Positions 1 through 7,815 of a DNA stretch of 35,883 nucleotides are shown here, one piece after another; positions within the stretch are counted from its first letter, which is position 1; each line of letters opens with the position of its first letter. The stretch is from JAUWKC01 sp035529895. Its GTDB lineage: Bacteria; Planctomycetota; Phycisphaerae; Sedimentisphaerales; Anaerobacaceae. The stretch covers positions 1-35,883 of the forward strand of contig DATKVV010000056.1 of assembly GCA_035529895.1 (NCBI GenBank), written 5' to 3'. A program made the position numbers and the translations under genes. Below the pieces are notes generated by a model, which did not search any database, was not told the DNA's origin, and was given only the letters and a program-made list of their open reading frames with translations.

Positions 1-56
1 GTTGTTGGGTTAATTTGCTTGAACCACATTTGTTTTTTCGATAGTCTTTTGTTCAT

Positions 57-125
57 GGCCATCCCTTTCAAATGACGGTTTCGGTTAATAATTTTTCGAG
101 AATTATAACCGTTGAAAGGATGGCC
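57..125. repeat. Large imperfect inverted repeat (hairpin)
   Basis: The outer arms 57-71 and 112-125 are complementary (GGCCATCC-CTTTCAA against TTGAAAGGATGGCC, one bulged base). An inner pair, 82-93 and 101-111 (CGGTTAATAATT against AATTATAACCG, one extra A), continues the stem. The left arm carries about 10 unpaired bases (72-81). There is no T-run directly after it, so it is not a classical terminator. It could be a relic of a small mobile repeat or a structured RNA end. No function is assigned. Confidence 0.6.
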
Positions 126-785
126 TTCATATTATCTAAACAAATACGGCTGTTAGTTCGGAGTGCATCCCCCCTCTTCCTTCTTGAGCCGAAGACACCG
201 TTTCGCCCCCCCCGCCACACACACATTATGCGACCGCTCTGCTAAGGCGCATGGGTGCTTGTGTTGAAAATCTCCCTTTCTCCCGTGCCTTTTCCAACGA
301 CAACCAGGATTCCTCCAGCGTACAAATATTCTTCGCCACGGCAAACACACTCATGGCATACTCCGCTGTGCAATTTTCTTGCAGGCTGGTAGGGCAAGTT
401 GCTGAAGCGCTGTTGTTCAGGCCACGGCGAGAAATGTCGACGGGCGCCTCCCGGCCCCCAGCCGCAGAGATGTCTGCTTTGATTCTAAGTGTTTGTTGAG
501 TTGTGAACCAACATATGTGATAGGGTGTTAAACGAGCGAAAGACGTCTCCGTAATGCACGACTCATCCTGAGGTACCAGAGACGCTTAGCAGAAGAGCCG
601 GGAGCTCACATTGTAGCGTCTGCTTCCCGTCGCTCTCGCTGGTCCACCGATGCTGTAGTGCTCATGGAGACAGCGATTTGGTCTGGCCTTTGCATTCGAG
701 CAAGTAGCTGAGATCTCCGTACGGCATTCCCGCCTACATTATTTCCGCATAGAGAGCGACTTGGCAGATGGCAGGGCCTATGAGA
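126..785. other. Gene-poor stretch upstream of parB, left part
   Basis: No reading frame here has a plausible start, ribosome-binding site and protein-like composition together. The short frames at 153-350 (minus) and 251-499 (plus) overlap each other and look random. I see no tRNA, no DnaA-box cluster and no tandem repeat. The stretch is best read as non-coding DNA beside the parS sites. A parA gene, the usual partner immediately before parB, is absent. Confidence 0.5.
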
Positions 786-801
786 TGTTCCACGTGAAAC
801 A
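786..801. other. parS: parS centromere site (one variable base)
   Basis: TGTTCCACGTGAAACA matches the bacterial parS consensus TGTTNCACGTGAAACA and is a near-perfect 16-bp palindrome with a single broken pair. It lies about 630 bp before parB and 450 bp before a second, perfect copy. ParB dimers load as CTP-dependent clamps at such sites and spread along the DNA to organise the origin region for segregation. The match and the adjacent parB make chance unlikely. Confidence 0.88.
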
Positions 802-1235
802 CTTTGGCAAATATAGCGAGGAGGCGAGTTCCGGCCCGAACTCAGAATGGGTTGTGTCGCGCACCTGCAAGCGTTGTCCTTCCAAGGCTAGCAAGGCAAA
901 CTGTGGCTAGTTTGTTACTGCGATGATTGATTCAGAAGGGTGGTGGAGCGTCATCGGCGTCTTACAGCTTGAGAAGGGGAATAGTGATCCGCCAGCGAGG
1001 TGGAATGGCTTCCTGGCAACCATGGCTGTAATCTACCATGCGATTCCAAGTCGGGGCTTTTCCCTGTCGGAAAGACCAGAAACTGTCGAGACGAGGAAAC
1101 CACTGCGTCTACGGAAGCAACTGCCGCAGGGAGCTTCTGGTTCTGTTGAAGAAGAGTCGGTGCTCTTGAGATGAAATAGTGGAGGCTTAGTGCGGCAGGG
1201 AGGCAGAGACGGGGCGTGCTTCTTGCGGTCCGGAC

Positions 1236-1251
1236 TGTTTCACGTGAAACA
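1236..1251. other. parS: parS centromere site (perfect palindrome)
   Basis: TGTTTCACGTGAAACA is the perfect 16-bp parS palindrome known from chromosomal ParABS systems. It sits 165 bp before the parB start, so ParB spreading from it would cover its own promoter and could repress it. With the site at 786-801 it marks this segment as probably origin-proximal. Confidence 0.95.
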
Positions 1252-1416
1252 TTTTTTGCGAAAGAGCCTTTTTTGTCCTCGCAAATTTGCAGTATTTTGA
1301 GTAGAACCACCGAAATATTTATAAGGCCGGTTTTCTGGCAAGAACAAGCGAAATAGAGCCAAGGAAGGCAACTATGGATTGGTAAAATACATAACTTATT
1401 ATGAAGGAGCGATTAT

Positions 1417-2361
1417 ATGACAGATAAGAAAGGAGAAAAACCAAAACACCTCGGAAGGGGCCTGCAGTCGCTATTAGGTCCGATAATGTCACAGCAGGAT
1501 AACCCATTCCCATCCGACGCCGTGGTCTCACCTAACTTCCCGCCCGACAAGGAGTTAAGAGAGTCGTTGAAGGACGTTATGCTTGAGGAAATCTCGCCCA
1601 ATCCGTACCAGGTGCGCACGGTCTGGGATGAGAGGGAGCTGGCCGACCTTGCCGAGTCAATTAAGGCCAATGGCGTCATCCAGCCCATAATTGTTCGGAG
1701 GTCAGGCTCAGGTTACCAACTTATTGCCGGCGAGCGCCGTTTTCGGGCCAGCCAGTTGGCTGGCCTGACCGCAATACCGGCATTGGTGCGCCCGGCAACG
1801 GATGAGCAGATGCTTGAATTGGCGCTGGTCGAGAACATTCACCGAACCGACCTGAATTCTATAGAGCGTGCAAAGGCTTATCAAAGCTATCTCGGTACGT
1901 TCTGCATAACACAGGCCGAGGCGGCCCAAAGGCTCGGCGAGGACCGGTCCGTTATAGCTAACTACTTGCGCCTGCTGGACTTACCGGAGGAGATAAAACG
2001 GATGCTGGTTGAGGGGCAGTTGGATATGGGCCATGCGAGGGCCATACTTGCGCTGCCAACCGATGAACTTCGGCGAAAACTGGCCAACCGAGCAATGGCG
2101 GGCCGGCTGAGCGTCCGCGAGGTAGAGAGACTGGTAAGAAAGTACATGACTGGAACAGAGCAGTCGCGGGCCGTAGTCCGCTCAAAACCGCCTCATATCC
2201 TGGACCTGGAGGGCAAGTTGAGCAAACGGCTGGGCACGAGGGTGAGTATCGAGGCCCGAAGGAACGGCCAGAAAGGAAAAATAATTATAGAGTTTTATTC
2301 GCTCGACGAATTTGATAGAATAACAGAAGCGTTTGACCTGGCATCGCTGGAGGAGGTGTAA
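1417..2361 (+). CDS. parB: Chromosome-partitioning protein ParB
   Basis: A 314-aa ParB/Spo0J-family protein that binds parS, loads as a CTP-gated DNA clamp and couples the origin to ParA. The N-terminus has the ParA-contact motif HLGRGLQSLL (11-20). The ParB/sulfiredoxin-fold CTP-binding region shows GERRFRA (105-111) and ENIHRTDLNSIE (139-150), where ENxQR is usual. A helix-turn-helix around 164-187 and MGHARAIL (204-211) form the parS-reading region. The C-terminal 260-314 resembles the dimerisation domain. AAGGAG at 1404-1409, 7 nt before ATG, fixes the start. Length is normal. parA is not next to it, unlike the usual parA-parB pair, and parS sites lie just upstream. Confidence 0.97.
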   Translation: MTDKKGEKPKHLGRGLQSLLGPIMSQQDNPFPSDAVVSPNFPPDKELRESLKDVMLEEISPNPYQVRTVWDERELADLAESIKANGVIQPIIVRRSGSGYQLIAGERRFRASQLAGLTAIPALVRPATDEQMLELALVENIHRTDLNSIERAKAYQSYLGTFCITQAEAAQRLGEDRSVIANYLRLLDLPEEIKRMLVEGQLDMGHARAILALPTDELRRKLANRAMAGRLSVREVERLVRKYMTGTEQSRAVVRSKPPHILDLEGKLSKRLGTRVSIEARRNGQKGKIIIEFYSLDEFDRITEAFDLASLEEV

Positions 2362-2508
2362 AGAGCTGCAAAAACTTGGTTTAGGTGATTCTCAGGCAAA
2401 CATCCGGGGGATTCCATTGTATAATTGAATGTAGGCGTTGAAAGTGTGTGACGCAATTTGTCGATTAGTGTGAATTGAAAGCATTATTACCGTTTTGGAG
2501 GCTGTATT

Positions 2509-3207
2509 GTGAAACGCTTGTTCGTATCAACTCTAATTATTGTGGGCGGTCTTTTTGTTCTGGCTCAAGGGTTTGCTGCGGAAGAGAACGAAGGGTCGAA
2601 AATTACCGAAAAACGCAGCTCTGTAAGCAGACGCAGCCCGACGCGGGCGCGAAGAGACAGGGCGGATGCAAATTCGGTTGCCGCCGAGTTGAAGTCTTTG
2701 GAAGACGCCAACGCCGTTAAAACGAACCTCAGGAAATTTGAGGGTCTCGAAAAAGCAGTGGATGATTTGAGCAGGGGCGGGCGAAAGGAAATCCGCGAGT
2801 GGACGCAGAGCACTGCCGAAGAGAACGTGGATTTGGCAAAGGCGGTGCATGAGCAGGCCATTGACGAGCTTGCTTTTATTCGCAAGCTGGCATCTGAAGA
2901 AGGGGCTCTGAAAACAACGGCGGCGATCGATGCCCTGCTGCTGGACAGGCAGGAGCGGTACGGCAAGATGCTGGACAAGATGGAGGCTAACGAGAAAAGA
3001 ATGCGCCGCAGCGACCGGGATTACCGCAGAACGCGTGGCCGTATAAGGAATCCTCGCGACCGCTATCGTGAGCAGGATATGTACGGCGAGCAGAACATGT
3101 ACCGCGGCAGGGAGACAGAGCCGTACGGGGACGCGGAAGAAAGACGCACCAGAGGCCGGACGTCAAGAAGGGCGCCCAGAGAGCGAGACGAGACGATGGG
3201 CTATTAG
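2509..3207 (+). CDS. Secreted, highly charged hypothetical protein
   Basis: A 232-aa protein of no family I recognise. It starts with GTG preceded by TGGAGG (2496-2501, 7 nt spacing). Residues 1-24 form a clear signal peptide: MKR, a hydrophobic core (LFVSTLIIVGGLFVLAQG) and an A-A cleavage site. The mature part is rich in Lys, Arg, Glu and Asp and predicted largely helical (about 45-165). The last 60 residues are almost all Arg/Asp/Glu/Tyr with repeated R-G-R and D-R-Y motifs, likely disordered and perhaps RNA-, DNA- or envelope-polymer-binding. A TATAAT -10-like element at 2420-2425 suggests its own promoter, and a strong hairpin terminator follows, so it is probably monocistronic. Confidence 0.8.
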   Translation: MKRLFVSTLIIVGGLFVLAQGFAAEENEGSKITEKRSSVSRRSPTRARRDRADANSVAAELKSLEDANAVKTNLRKFEGLEKAVDDLSRGGRKEIREWTQSTAEENVDLAKAVHEQAIDELAFIRKLASEEGALKTTAAIDALLLDRQERYGKMLDKMEANEKRMRRSDRDYRRTRGRIRNPRDRYREQDMYGEQNMYRGRETEPYGDAEERRTRGRTSRRAPRERDETMGY

Positions 3208-3382
3208 CAAACCCGCGGGGGTCGCCTGGGCGCGTCGTGTTGAGAAACTCAGATTACGCGGGGCGCGCACAGCGCGTTGCATATTCCTGATTCTGCAGTG
3301 CGGAACCCGGACGGTCGCGGCAGAAGAAATGACAATCAAAATATAAACGGTTCGGCGAACAATTGAGAGGGCCGGTTAAAAG

Positions 3383-3425
3383 GGCAGCAGGCAAAATGAT
3401 TTTGTTTGCTGCCTTTGGTTTGTTA
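3383..3425 (+). terminator. Rho-independent terminator after the secreted charged protein
   Basis: GGCAGCAGGCAAAA (3383-3396) pairs with TTTTGTTTGCTGCC (3400-3413) in a 14-bp stem with two G-T wobbles and a 3-nt loop. It is followed by TTTGGTTTGTTAT. A TATAAT at 3424-3429 right behind it may be the -10 of the next gene. Confidence 0.65.
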
Positions 3426-3455
3426 TAATGCTCGCGATTTCGGGAAAGACAATCG

Positions 3456-4184
3456 ATGGACAGGCGACTGGATGGAAAAGTTGCGATAGTCACCGGCGCC
3501 AGCAGGGGAATTGGCAGAGCTATTTGCATTGCATTCGCCCGAGAGGGGGCCGGGGTTGTACTGGCCGCACGGACGATGGCCGGGCTGAACGAGACCGCCG
3601 AAAAGGTAACAGCCGCCGGTGGAAAAGCCGAGATTGCCGTTACCGACCTGGCAATAGAGGAATCCATCAGGAACCTCGTTAAGGTGACGAAGGCGCGGTT
3701 CAACCGGCTGGATATACTTGTCAATAACGCAGGCGTCACGCATTCGGCCCAATTGGAGCGGACCTCAACAGTCGACTGGGACCGATGTTTTGCTATAAAC
3801 GCAAAGGCGCCGTTTCTGCTTTGCAGGGAGGCGCTGCCTCTGTTAAGAAGGTCGGAGGCGGCGTACATTATAAACATCGCATCAATCGTGGGCGTCAAGT
3901 GCTATCCCCTTCAAAGCGCCTACACGGCCTCGAAGCATGCACTTCGAGGGATGACGATGTCGCTGGCGGAGGAACTCAATCGTTCAAATATTCGGGTGCA
4001 TCTGGTCTGCCCCGGGGGGGTGGATACTGATCTGGTCAGACAGGTGCGGCCGGACATAGAAAAGGACAAGCTCATGCAGCCGGAGGAAATCGCCGAACTT
4101 GTCCTTTACCTTGTAACCCATAAAGGCAATGCGGTCATAGACGAGCTCCACGTTCGGCGGGCGGCTTCGGTGCCGTGGTTTTAG
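3456..4184 (+). CDS. Short-chain dehydrogenase/reductase (SDR), FabG-like
   Basis: A 242-aa classical SDR, an NAD(P)(H)-dependent oxidoreductase of unknown substrate. The Rossmann nucleotide-binding motif TGASRGIG is at 13-20, NNAG at 90-93, the catalytic Ser at 143, and Tyr156-x-x-x-Lys160 in YTASK. CPGGVDTDL (185-193) is the usual loop after strand 6. The length is that of a single-domain FabG-type enzyme. The C-terminal HVRRAASVPWF differs from FabG, so a fatty-acid role should not be assumed. The ribosome-binding site is weak. A perfect TATAAT (3424-3429) about 27 nt before the ATG may supply transcription. dtd follows 29 nt later and may be cotranscribed. Confidence 0.93.
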   Translation: MDRRLDGKVAIVTGASRGIGRAICIAFAREGAGVVLAARTMAGLNETAEKVTAAGGKAEIAVTDLAIEESIRNLVKVTKARFNRLDILVNNAGVTHSAQLERTSTVDWDRCFAINAKAPFLLCREALPLLRRSEAAYIINIASIVGVKCYPLQSAYTASKHALRGMTMSLAEELNRSNIRVHLVCPGGVDTDLVRQVRPDIEKDKLMQPEEIAELVLYLVTHKGNAVIDELHVRRAASVPWF

Positions 4185-4213
4185 GGCTCTTTTAGGCTAT
4201 AGAAAGGACAATT

Positions 4214-4663
4214 ATGCGAGCGGTTATCCAACGGGTTTCACAGGCCCAGGTTCAAGTGAGCGGCCAGTCGGTGGGCCAGATAAATAAGGGTCTGCTGGTC
4301 TATCTGAGTGTAGGCAAGGGCGATACGGCGGAGGATGCTCAATTCATGGCGGACAAGCTGGTAAACCTGCGTGTCTTTGCCGACAAGGCCGGTAAGATGA
4401 ATCGCAGCGTGCTGGATGTCGGTGGAGCGGTTCTTCTGGTAAGCAATTTTACGCTTCATGGCGACTGCAGAAAGGGCCGGCGGCCCGGTTTTGACGCGGC
4501 CGCCGCGCCGGAATTGGCGCAACAGCTCTACGAGAAGGCAATTGCGCTTATTGCCGGCTATGGGGTAACCGTTGAAAAAGGGCTCTTCGGCGAGTATATG
4601 CAGGTAAACAGTATCAACGACGGCCCTGTAACCTTTTTGCTGGACAGCGGCAAGCTGTTTTAG
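4214..4663 (+). CDS. dtd: D-aminoacyl-tRNA deacylase
   Basis: A 149-aa DTD, which hydrolyses D-aminoacyl-tRNAs and Gly-tRNA(Ala) mischarges so that they do not enter translation. Typical sequence: MRAVIQRVSQAQVQVSG at the N-terminus, SNFTL (77-81, where SQFTL is most common) followed by GDCRKGRRPGFD, and the NDGPVTF motif (135-141) whose Gly-cis-Pro pair gives chiral proofreading. Length is exactly typical. AGAAAGGA (4201-4208) lies 5 nt before the ATG. It follows the SDR gene on the same strand and converges on msrA. Confidence 0.96.
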   Translation: MRAVIQRVSQAQVQVSGQSVGQINKGLLVYLSVGKGDTAEDAQFMADKLVNLRVFADKAGKMNRSVLDVGGAVLLVSNFTLHGDCRKGRRPGFDAAAAPELAQQLYEKAIALIAGYGVTVEKGLFGEYMQVNSINDGPVTFLLDSGKLF

Positions 4664-4750
4664 AATTCAGTATATAATGGCAATTCCTTTTGAAAAATCG
4701 CACAAGTCGTCGATTGTGCTTGGCAGAGCCGAGCGGCCTTTTATTTATAG

Positions 4751-4778
4751 CTGACGGGGGTCAGTTGGTTATTTTTTC
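4751..4778 (+). terminator. Weak terminator candidate between dtd and msrA
   Basis: CTGAC (4751-4755) and GTCAG (4760-4764) flank GGGG, followed by a T-rich stretch ending in TTTTTTCTT. The stem is only 5 bp, so this is a tentative stop for dtd transcripts. Confidence 0.3.
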
Positions 4779-5429
4779 TTACTTCAAGGTTGACCTGCAC
4801 GAGGTTCGGCCGCACTTTTCCAGATACCGCTGGTGATATTCTTCGGCCCTGTAGAATGTCGATGCGGGCACAATCTTTGTTACGATTGGTCTTTTGAGCT
4901 TGCCTGACTTCTCGAGTTTTTTCTTTGAGGCCTCTGCGGCAGAGAGCTGACGCTGGTTATGGTAGAAGATTGCGGAGCGGTACTGGCTCCCGACATCCGG
5001 GCCCTGCCGGTTGACAGTGGTTGGGTCGTGGATGTTCCAGAAGACTTCGACAAGTTGCTCATAAGACACCTCGTTGGGGTCGTAGATTACCTCTACCGCT
5101 TCGGCATGGCCTGTCCTGCCGGAGCAAACCTGTCGGTAAGTGGGATTGCGGGTGTGTCCCCCGGTATATCCGACAGAGGTTGATATAACGCCTTTGACCT
5201 GCCCGAAAGCCGCCTCCACGCCCCAGAAGCAGCCTGCCGCAAACGTGGCTTTTTCATGGGAGCCGGCCTGTGTGGAATCTTTGGCTTTGTTCCGTATGTT
5301 ATCAGATTCTTCCGAAGAGCTCATGTTGCCCGCCCTCTCTTTACTTGCGTATGCGTTCATCAGAACAGCGGCTGAGGCTATCACCATGATGACCAATAAT
5401 GTTTTGAAATTCTTGTTTGGTACTTTCAT
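4779..5429 (-). CDS. msrA: Exported peptide methionine sulfoxide reductase A
   Basis: A 216-aa MsrA that reduces methionine-S-sulfoxide in proteins. I start it at the ATG at 5429 because GGAAGG sits 8 nt upstream; the frame extends 20 codons further upstream without a comparable site. Residues 1-30 are a signal peptide (MKVPNKNFK, then a hydrophobic core, then AYA-S), so the enzyme probably works in the periplasm or at the cell surface. The catalytic motif GCFWG is at 66-70 with Cys67 as nucleophile. GYTGGHTRNPTYRQVCSGRTGHAEAVEV, here cited as separate blocks GYTGG, YRQVCSGRTGHAE, and HDPTTVNRQGPDVGSQYRS, is standard MsrA. The C-terminal CGRTSC offers resolving cysteines. It diverges from the arg operon. 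Confidence 0.95.
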   Translation of the reverse strand: MKVPNKNFKTLLVIMVIASAAVLMNAYASKERAGNMSSSEESDNIRNKAKDSTQAGSHEKATFAAGCFWGVEAAFGQVKGVISTSVGYTGGHTRNPTYRQVCSGRTGHAEAVEVIYDPNEVSYEQLVEVFWNIHDPTTVNRQGPDVGSQYRSAIFYHNQRQLSAAEASKKKLEKSGKLKRPIVTKIVPASTFYRAEEYHQRYLEKCGRTSCRSTLK

Positions 5430-5509
5430 AATCTTGGCCTTCCAATAGGCAATACGCAAGAGGTGCCTTAATGTTCTTTTTATGGGCACGCCACGACCTT
5501 TTGACTTTG

Positions 5510-5531
5510 CGCCATTGATGGTGGAATGGCG
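5510..5531. promoter_or_regulatory. Inverted repeat in the msrA-argB divergent region
   Basis: CGCCATT (5510-5516) and AATGGCG (5525-5531) form a perfect 7-bp inverted repeat separated by 8 bases, just upstream of the predicted arg promoter. It could be an operator for a dimeric regulator of either divergent gene. It does not look like the ARG box known from enterobacteria, so no regulator is named. Confidence 0.3.
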
Positions 5532-5542
5532 TTAAATACTGC

Positions 5543-5571
5543 TTGACGAGTGGTCTTGCCGTTCGTACACT
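5543..5571 (+). promoter_or_regulatory. Predicted sigma-70-type promoter of the arg operon
   Basis: TTGACG (5543-5548) and TACACT (5566-5571) are spaced by 17 bp, about 40 bp before the argB start codon. Confidence 0.5.
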
Positions 5572-5612
5572 CATTGCTTCGGTCCGGTGGCTGTTTTTAA
5601 GGAGTCAGGCAG

Positions 5613-6548
5613 ATGGAAGAAGCTATTGCAAAAGCGGGTGCACTTATTGAGGCGATGGAGTACATCCGCAACTTTCGCGGCCGGATTGTGGTGGTCAAGC
5701 TCGGCGGCAGCGTTCTGGATGATGCACAACTGGAAAGAAAGCTGCTGACAGACGTGGCTTTCATGAACACGGTGGGGATGCAGCCGATTGTGGTGCACGG
5801 TGGAGGAAAAGCTATTAACAGGGCGATGAACGATGGCGGGCTTGAGCCGGTTTGGGTTCAGGGTCGGCGATATACCGACGAGCCGACACTCACAATAGTA
5901 GAGCATACGCTTGTGCACAAGGTAAATGCTCCCATCTGTGAAACTCTCACCGAACTGGGCTGTGAGCCGATGGGGCTGCACTCACTGGGCAGTTGCGTGT
6001 TGTTTGCAGAGACCTTACGTCTGGCCGGTGAGAACGGGCGGAAACTTGACCTCGGATTGGTAGGACAGGTCGTGGGCGTTAATGCCGGTTTGTTAAAAAC
6101 CCTCTGTGAGGCCGGCACGATACCGGTTATCGCAACAGTAGCGCAGGACAACAGAGGCGGCAAACTCAATGTCAATGCCGACAGTGCGGCGGGCAAGGTC
6201 GCCGCGGCAGTATGCGCCGAAAAGCTCGTTGTGGTAAGTGACACGCACGGAATACTCAGGGACCTTAAGGACCCGGCCAGCAGAGTATCGAGCGCCGACG
6301 AGACGCAGATTAAGGAAATGATTGATTCCGGGATTATCACCGACGCGATGTTCCCCAAGGTCGAGGCGTGTCTGACAGCGCTGGAAGGCGGCGTCAGAAA
6401 GGCACATATTATCGACGGGCGAATCCCTCATTCACTGCTGCTGGAAATATATACCGACAAAGGCATCGGCACTCAGATAATCAAATCGGGCGACAGGCGA
6501 AAAACAACAGCAGACAGGAGAAAAACAAAGGACAGGCGAAGGTCCTGA
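5613..6548 (+). CDS. argB: N-acetylglutamate kinase
   Basis: A 311-aa amino-acid-kinase-family enzyme for the second step of arginine synthesis, phosphorylating N-acetyl-L-glutamate with ATP. KLGGS is at 29-33, VHGGGKAIN at 61-69 (substrate and phosphate binding), and the nucleotide-binding half contains NVNADSAAG and VVSDTHGILRD. AAGGAG (5599-5604) lies 8 nt before ATG. It opens the argB-argD-argF operon. Oddly, the last ~19 residues are a basic tail with three DRRK/R units, encoded by a short imperfect DNA repeat at about 6490-6545. This tail lies beyond the usual end of the family and looks like a 3' extension by repeat insertion. Confidence 0.96.
   Translation: MEEAIAKAGALIEAMEYIRNFRGRIVVVKLGGSVLDDAQLERKLLTDVAFMNTVGMQPIVVHGGGKAINRAMNDGGLEPVWVQGRRYTDEPTLTIVEHTLVHKVNAPICETLTELGCEPMGLHSLGSCVLFAETLRLAGENGRKLDLGLVGQVVGVNAGLLKTLCEAGTIPVIATVAQDNRGGKLNVNADSAAGKVAAAVCAEKLVVVSDTHGILRDLKDPASRVSSADETQIKEMIDSGIITDAMFPKVEACLTALEGGVRKAHIIDGRIPHSLLLEIYTDKGIGTQIIKSGDRRKTTADRRKTKDRRRS
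6490..6545 (+). repeat. Short imperfect tandem repeat at the 3' end of argB
   Basis: Three copies of a motif close to GACAGGCGAAAAAC (the second reads GACAGGAGAAAAAC, the third GACAGGCGAAGGTC) are separated by 6-7 bases. They encode the repeated DRRK/DRRR tail of ArgB and run into the stop codon. Confidence 0.6.
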
Positions 6549-6630
6549 ACCTGAAGTTCGTATAACATCAAAGACCAGCTTGTTCCGCTCGCAATGTTAA
6601 CAACAAAGTTAAAATGGAGAAACAGGAATA

Positions 6631-7815
6631 ATGACAACTCAGGAGACAATTGATTTATACAACAAATATGTTATCGGCAATTACAAGCGTCTGCCGCGGG
6701 TTATCGTCAAAGGCGAGGGCTGCTACTGTTATGACGCCGACGGCAATCAGATACTGGATATGTTTCCGGGCTGGGCGGTCAGCGCAATAGGTCACTGCCA
6801 CCCGAAGGTCGTCGCGGCGATACGCGAACAGGCGGGCAAGCTCCTGCATATCGACAATACCTTTTACTCCGAGCCGCAGGGCAGGTTGGCAAAGCTATTG
6901 AGCGAGCGTGCTTTCGGAGGCAAGTGCTTTTTCTGCAACAGCGGCGCCGAGGCGAACGAGGCGGCCCTGAAACTGGCAAGGCTGCACACGGCGTCCGAAA
7001 AATATAAATTCATTACGGCCGAGGGCAGCTTTCACGGGCGAACTTTCGCGACGCTTACCGCGACCGCCCAGCCGAAGCATCACGAAGGTTTGCTTCCGCT
7101 GCTGCCGGGGTTTGTTTATGTGCCGTTTAACGACATACCTGCGCTGGAGTCGGCCTTTAGCGACGAGGTCGCGGCGGTAATGGTCGAGCCGATTCAGGGC
7201 GAGGGCGGAATAAACCTTGCTACGCAGGAGTATCTGCAGACAATCCGGCGGTTGTGTGACGAAAAGGGGGCGCTTCTGATTTTCGACGAGGTAACCACAG
7301 GAATCGGCCGGACCGGCAAATGGTTCGCATATCAGCATTTCGACGTTGAGCCGGATATCTTGACTATGGCAAAGGCGCTGGGCGGCGGCGTGTCCATAGG
7401 AGCCATGATGGCCAAAGCGGAGGTGGCCGCGTCGCTGGTTCCCGGCAAGCACGCCTCCACCTTTGGCGGCAATGCCCTGGTATGCGCAGCGGCGGTTGCG
7501 GTCATAGAGGCGATAGAACAGGAAAACCTTCTGGAGAACTCAGTGCAGCTCGGCAGGTACACCAAAGACAAGCTCGAACAGCTAAAGCAGAAACATTTCA
7601 TCATCGACAGCGTCCGCGGCGTCGGCCTGATGATTGGTGTTCAGTTAACCAGTCCCGGCGGCGAAATCGTTGATAAGTGTCTCGACAGGGGCCTGCGAAT
7701 AAACTGCACGCAGGGTACGGTGATACGGTTTATGGTCCCGATGATAGCGACGCGTGAGCATATCGACCGGGCGATTGAGATTTTTGACGGCGTCTTAAGC
7801 GAGAGTGCGGCATGA
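6631..7815 (+). CDS. argD: Acetylornithine aminotransferase
   Basis: A 394-aa class III PLP-dependent aminotransferase that converts N-acetylglutamate semialdehyde to N-acetylornithine. NSGAEANE (103-110) binds the cofactor phosphate, IFDEVTTGIGRTG (217-229) carries the Asp that contacts the pyridine nitrogen, and the Schiff-base lysine is K248 in TMAKALGGG. The GMFPG-like opening (MFPGWAVSAIGHCHP) and STFGGNALVCAAA are also typical. It lies 82 nt after argB and overlaps argF by 4 nt (ATGA), so translation is likely coupled. AGGA (6624-6627) is close to ATG; GGAG at 6615-6618 is alternative. Substrate choice between acetylornithine and related amines rests on operon context. Confidence 0.96.
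   Translation: MTTQETIDLYNKYVIGNYKRLPRVIVKGEGCYCYDADGNQILDMFPGWAVSAIGHCHPKVVAAIREQAGKLLHIDNTFYSEPQGRLAKLLSERAFGGKCFFCNSGAEANEAALKLARLHTASEKYKFITAEGSFHGRTFATLTATAQPKHHEGLLPLLPGFVYVPFNDIPALESAFSDEVAAVMVEPIQGEGGINLATQEYLQTIRRLCDEKGALLIFDEVTTGIGRTGKWFAYQHFDVEPDILTMAKALGGGVSIGAMMAKAEVAASLVPGKHASTFGGNALVCAAAVAVIEAIEQENLLENSVQLGRYTKDKLEQLKQKHFIIDSVRGVGLMIGVQLTSPGGEIVDKCLDRGLRINCTQGTVIRFMVPMIATREHIDRAIEIFDGVLSESAA

Noticed and set aside
923..1310. Overlapping plus- and minus-strand frames of 83 and 119 codons between the parS sites
   Set aside because: No ribosome-binding sites, composition unlike neighbouring proteins, and the perfect parS lies inside one of them; treated as chance frames.
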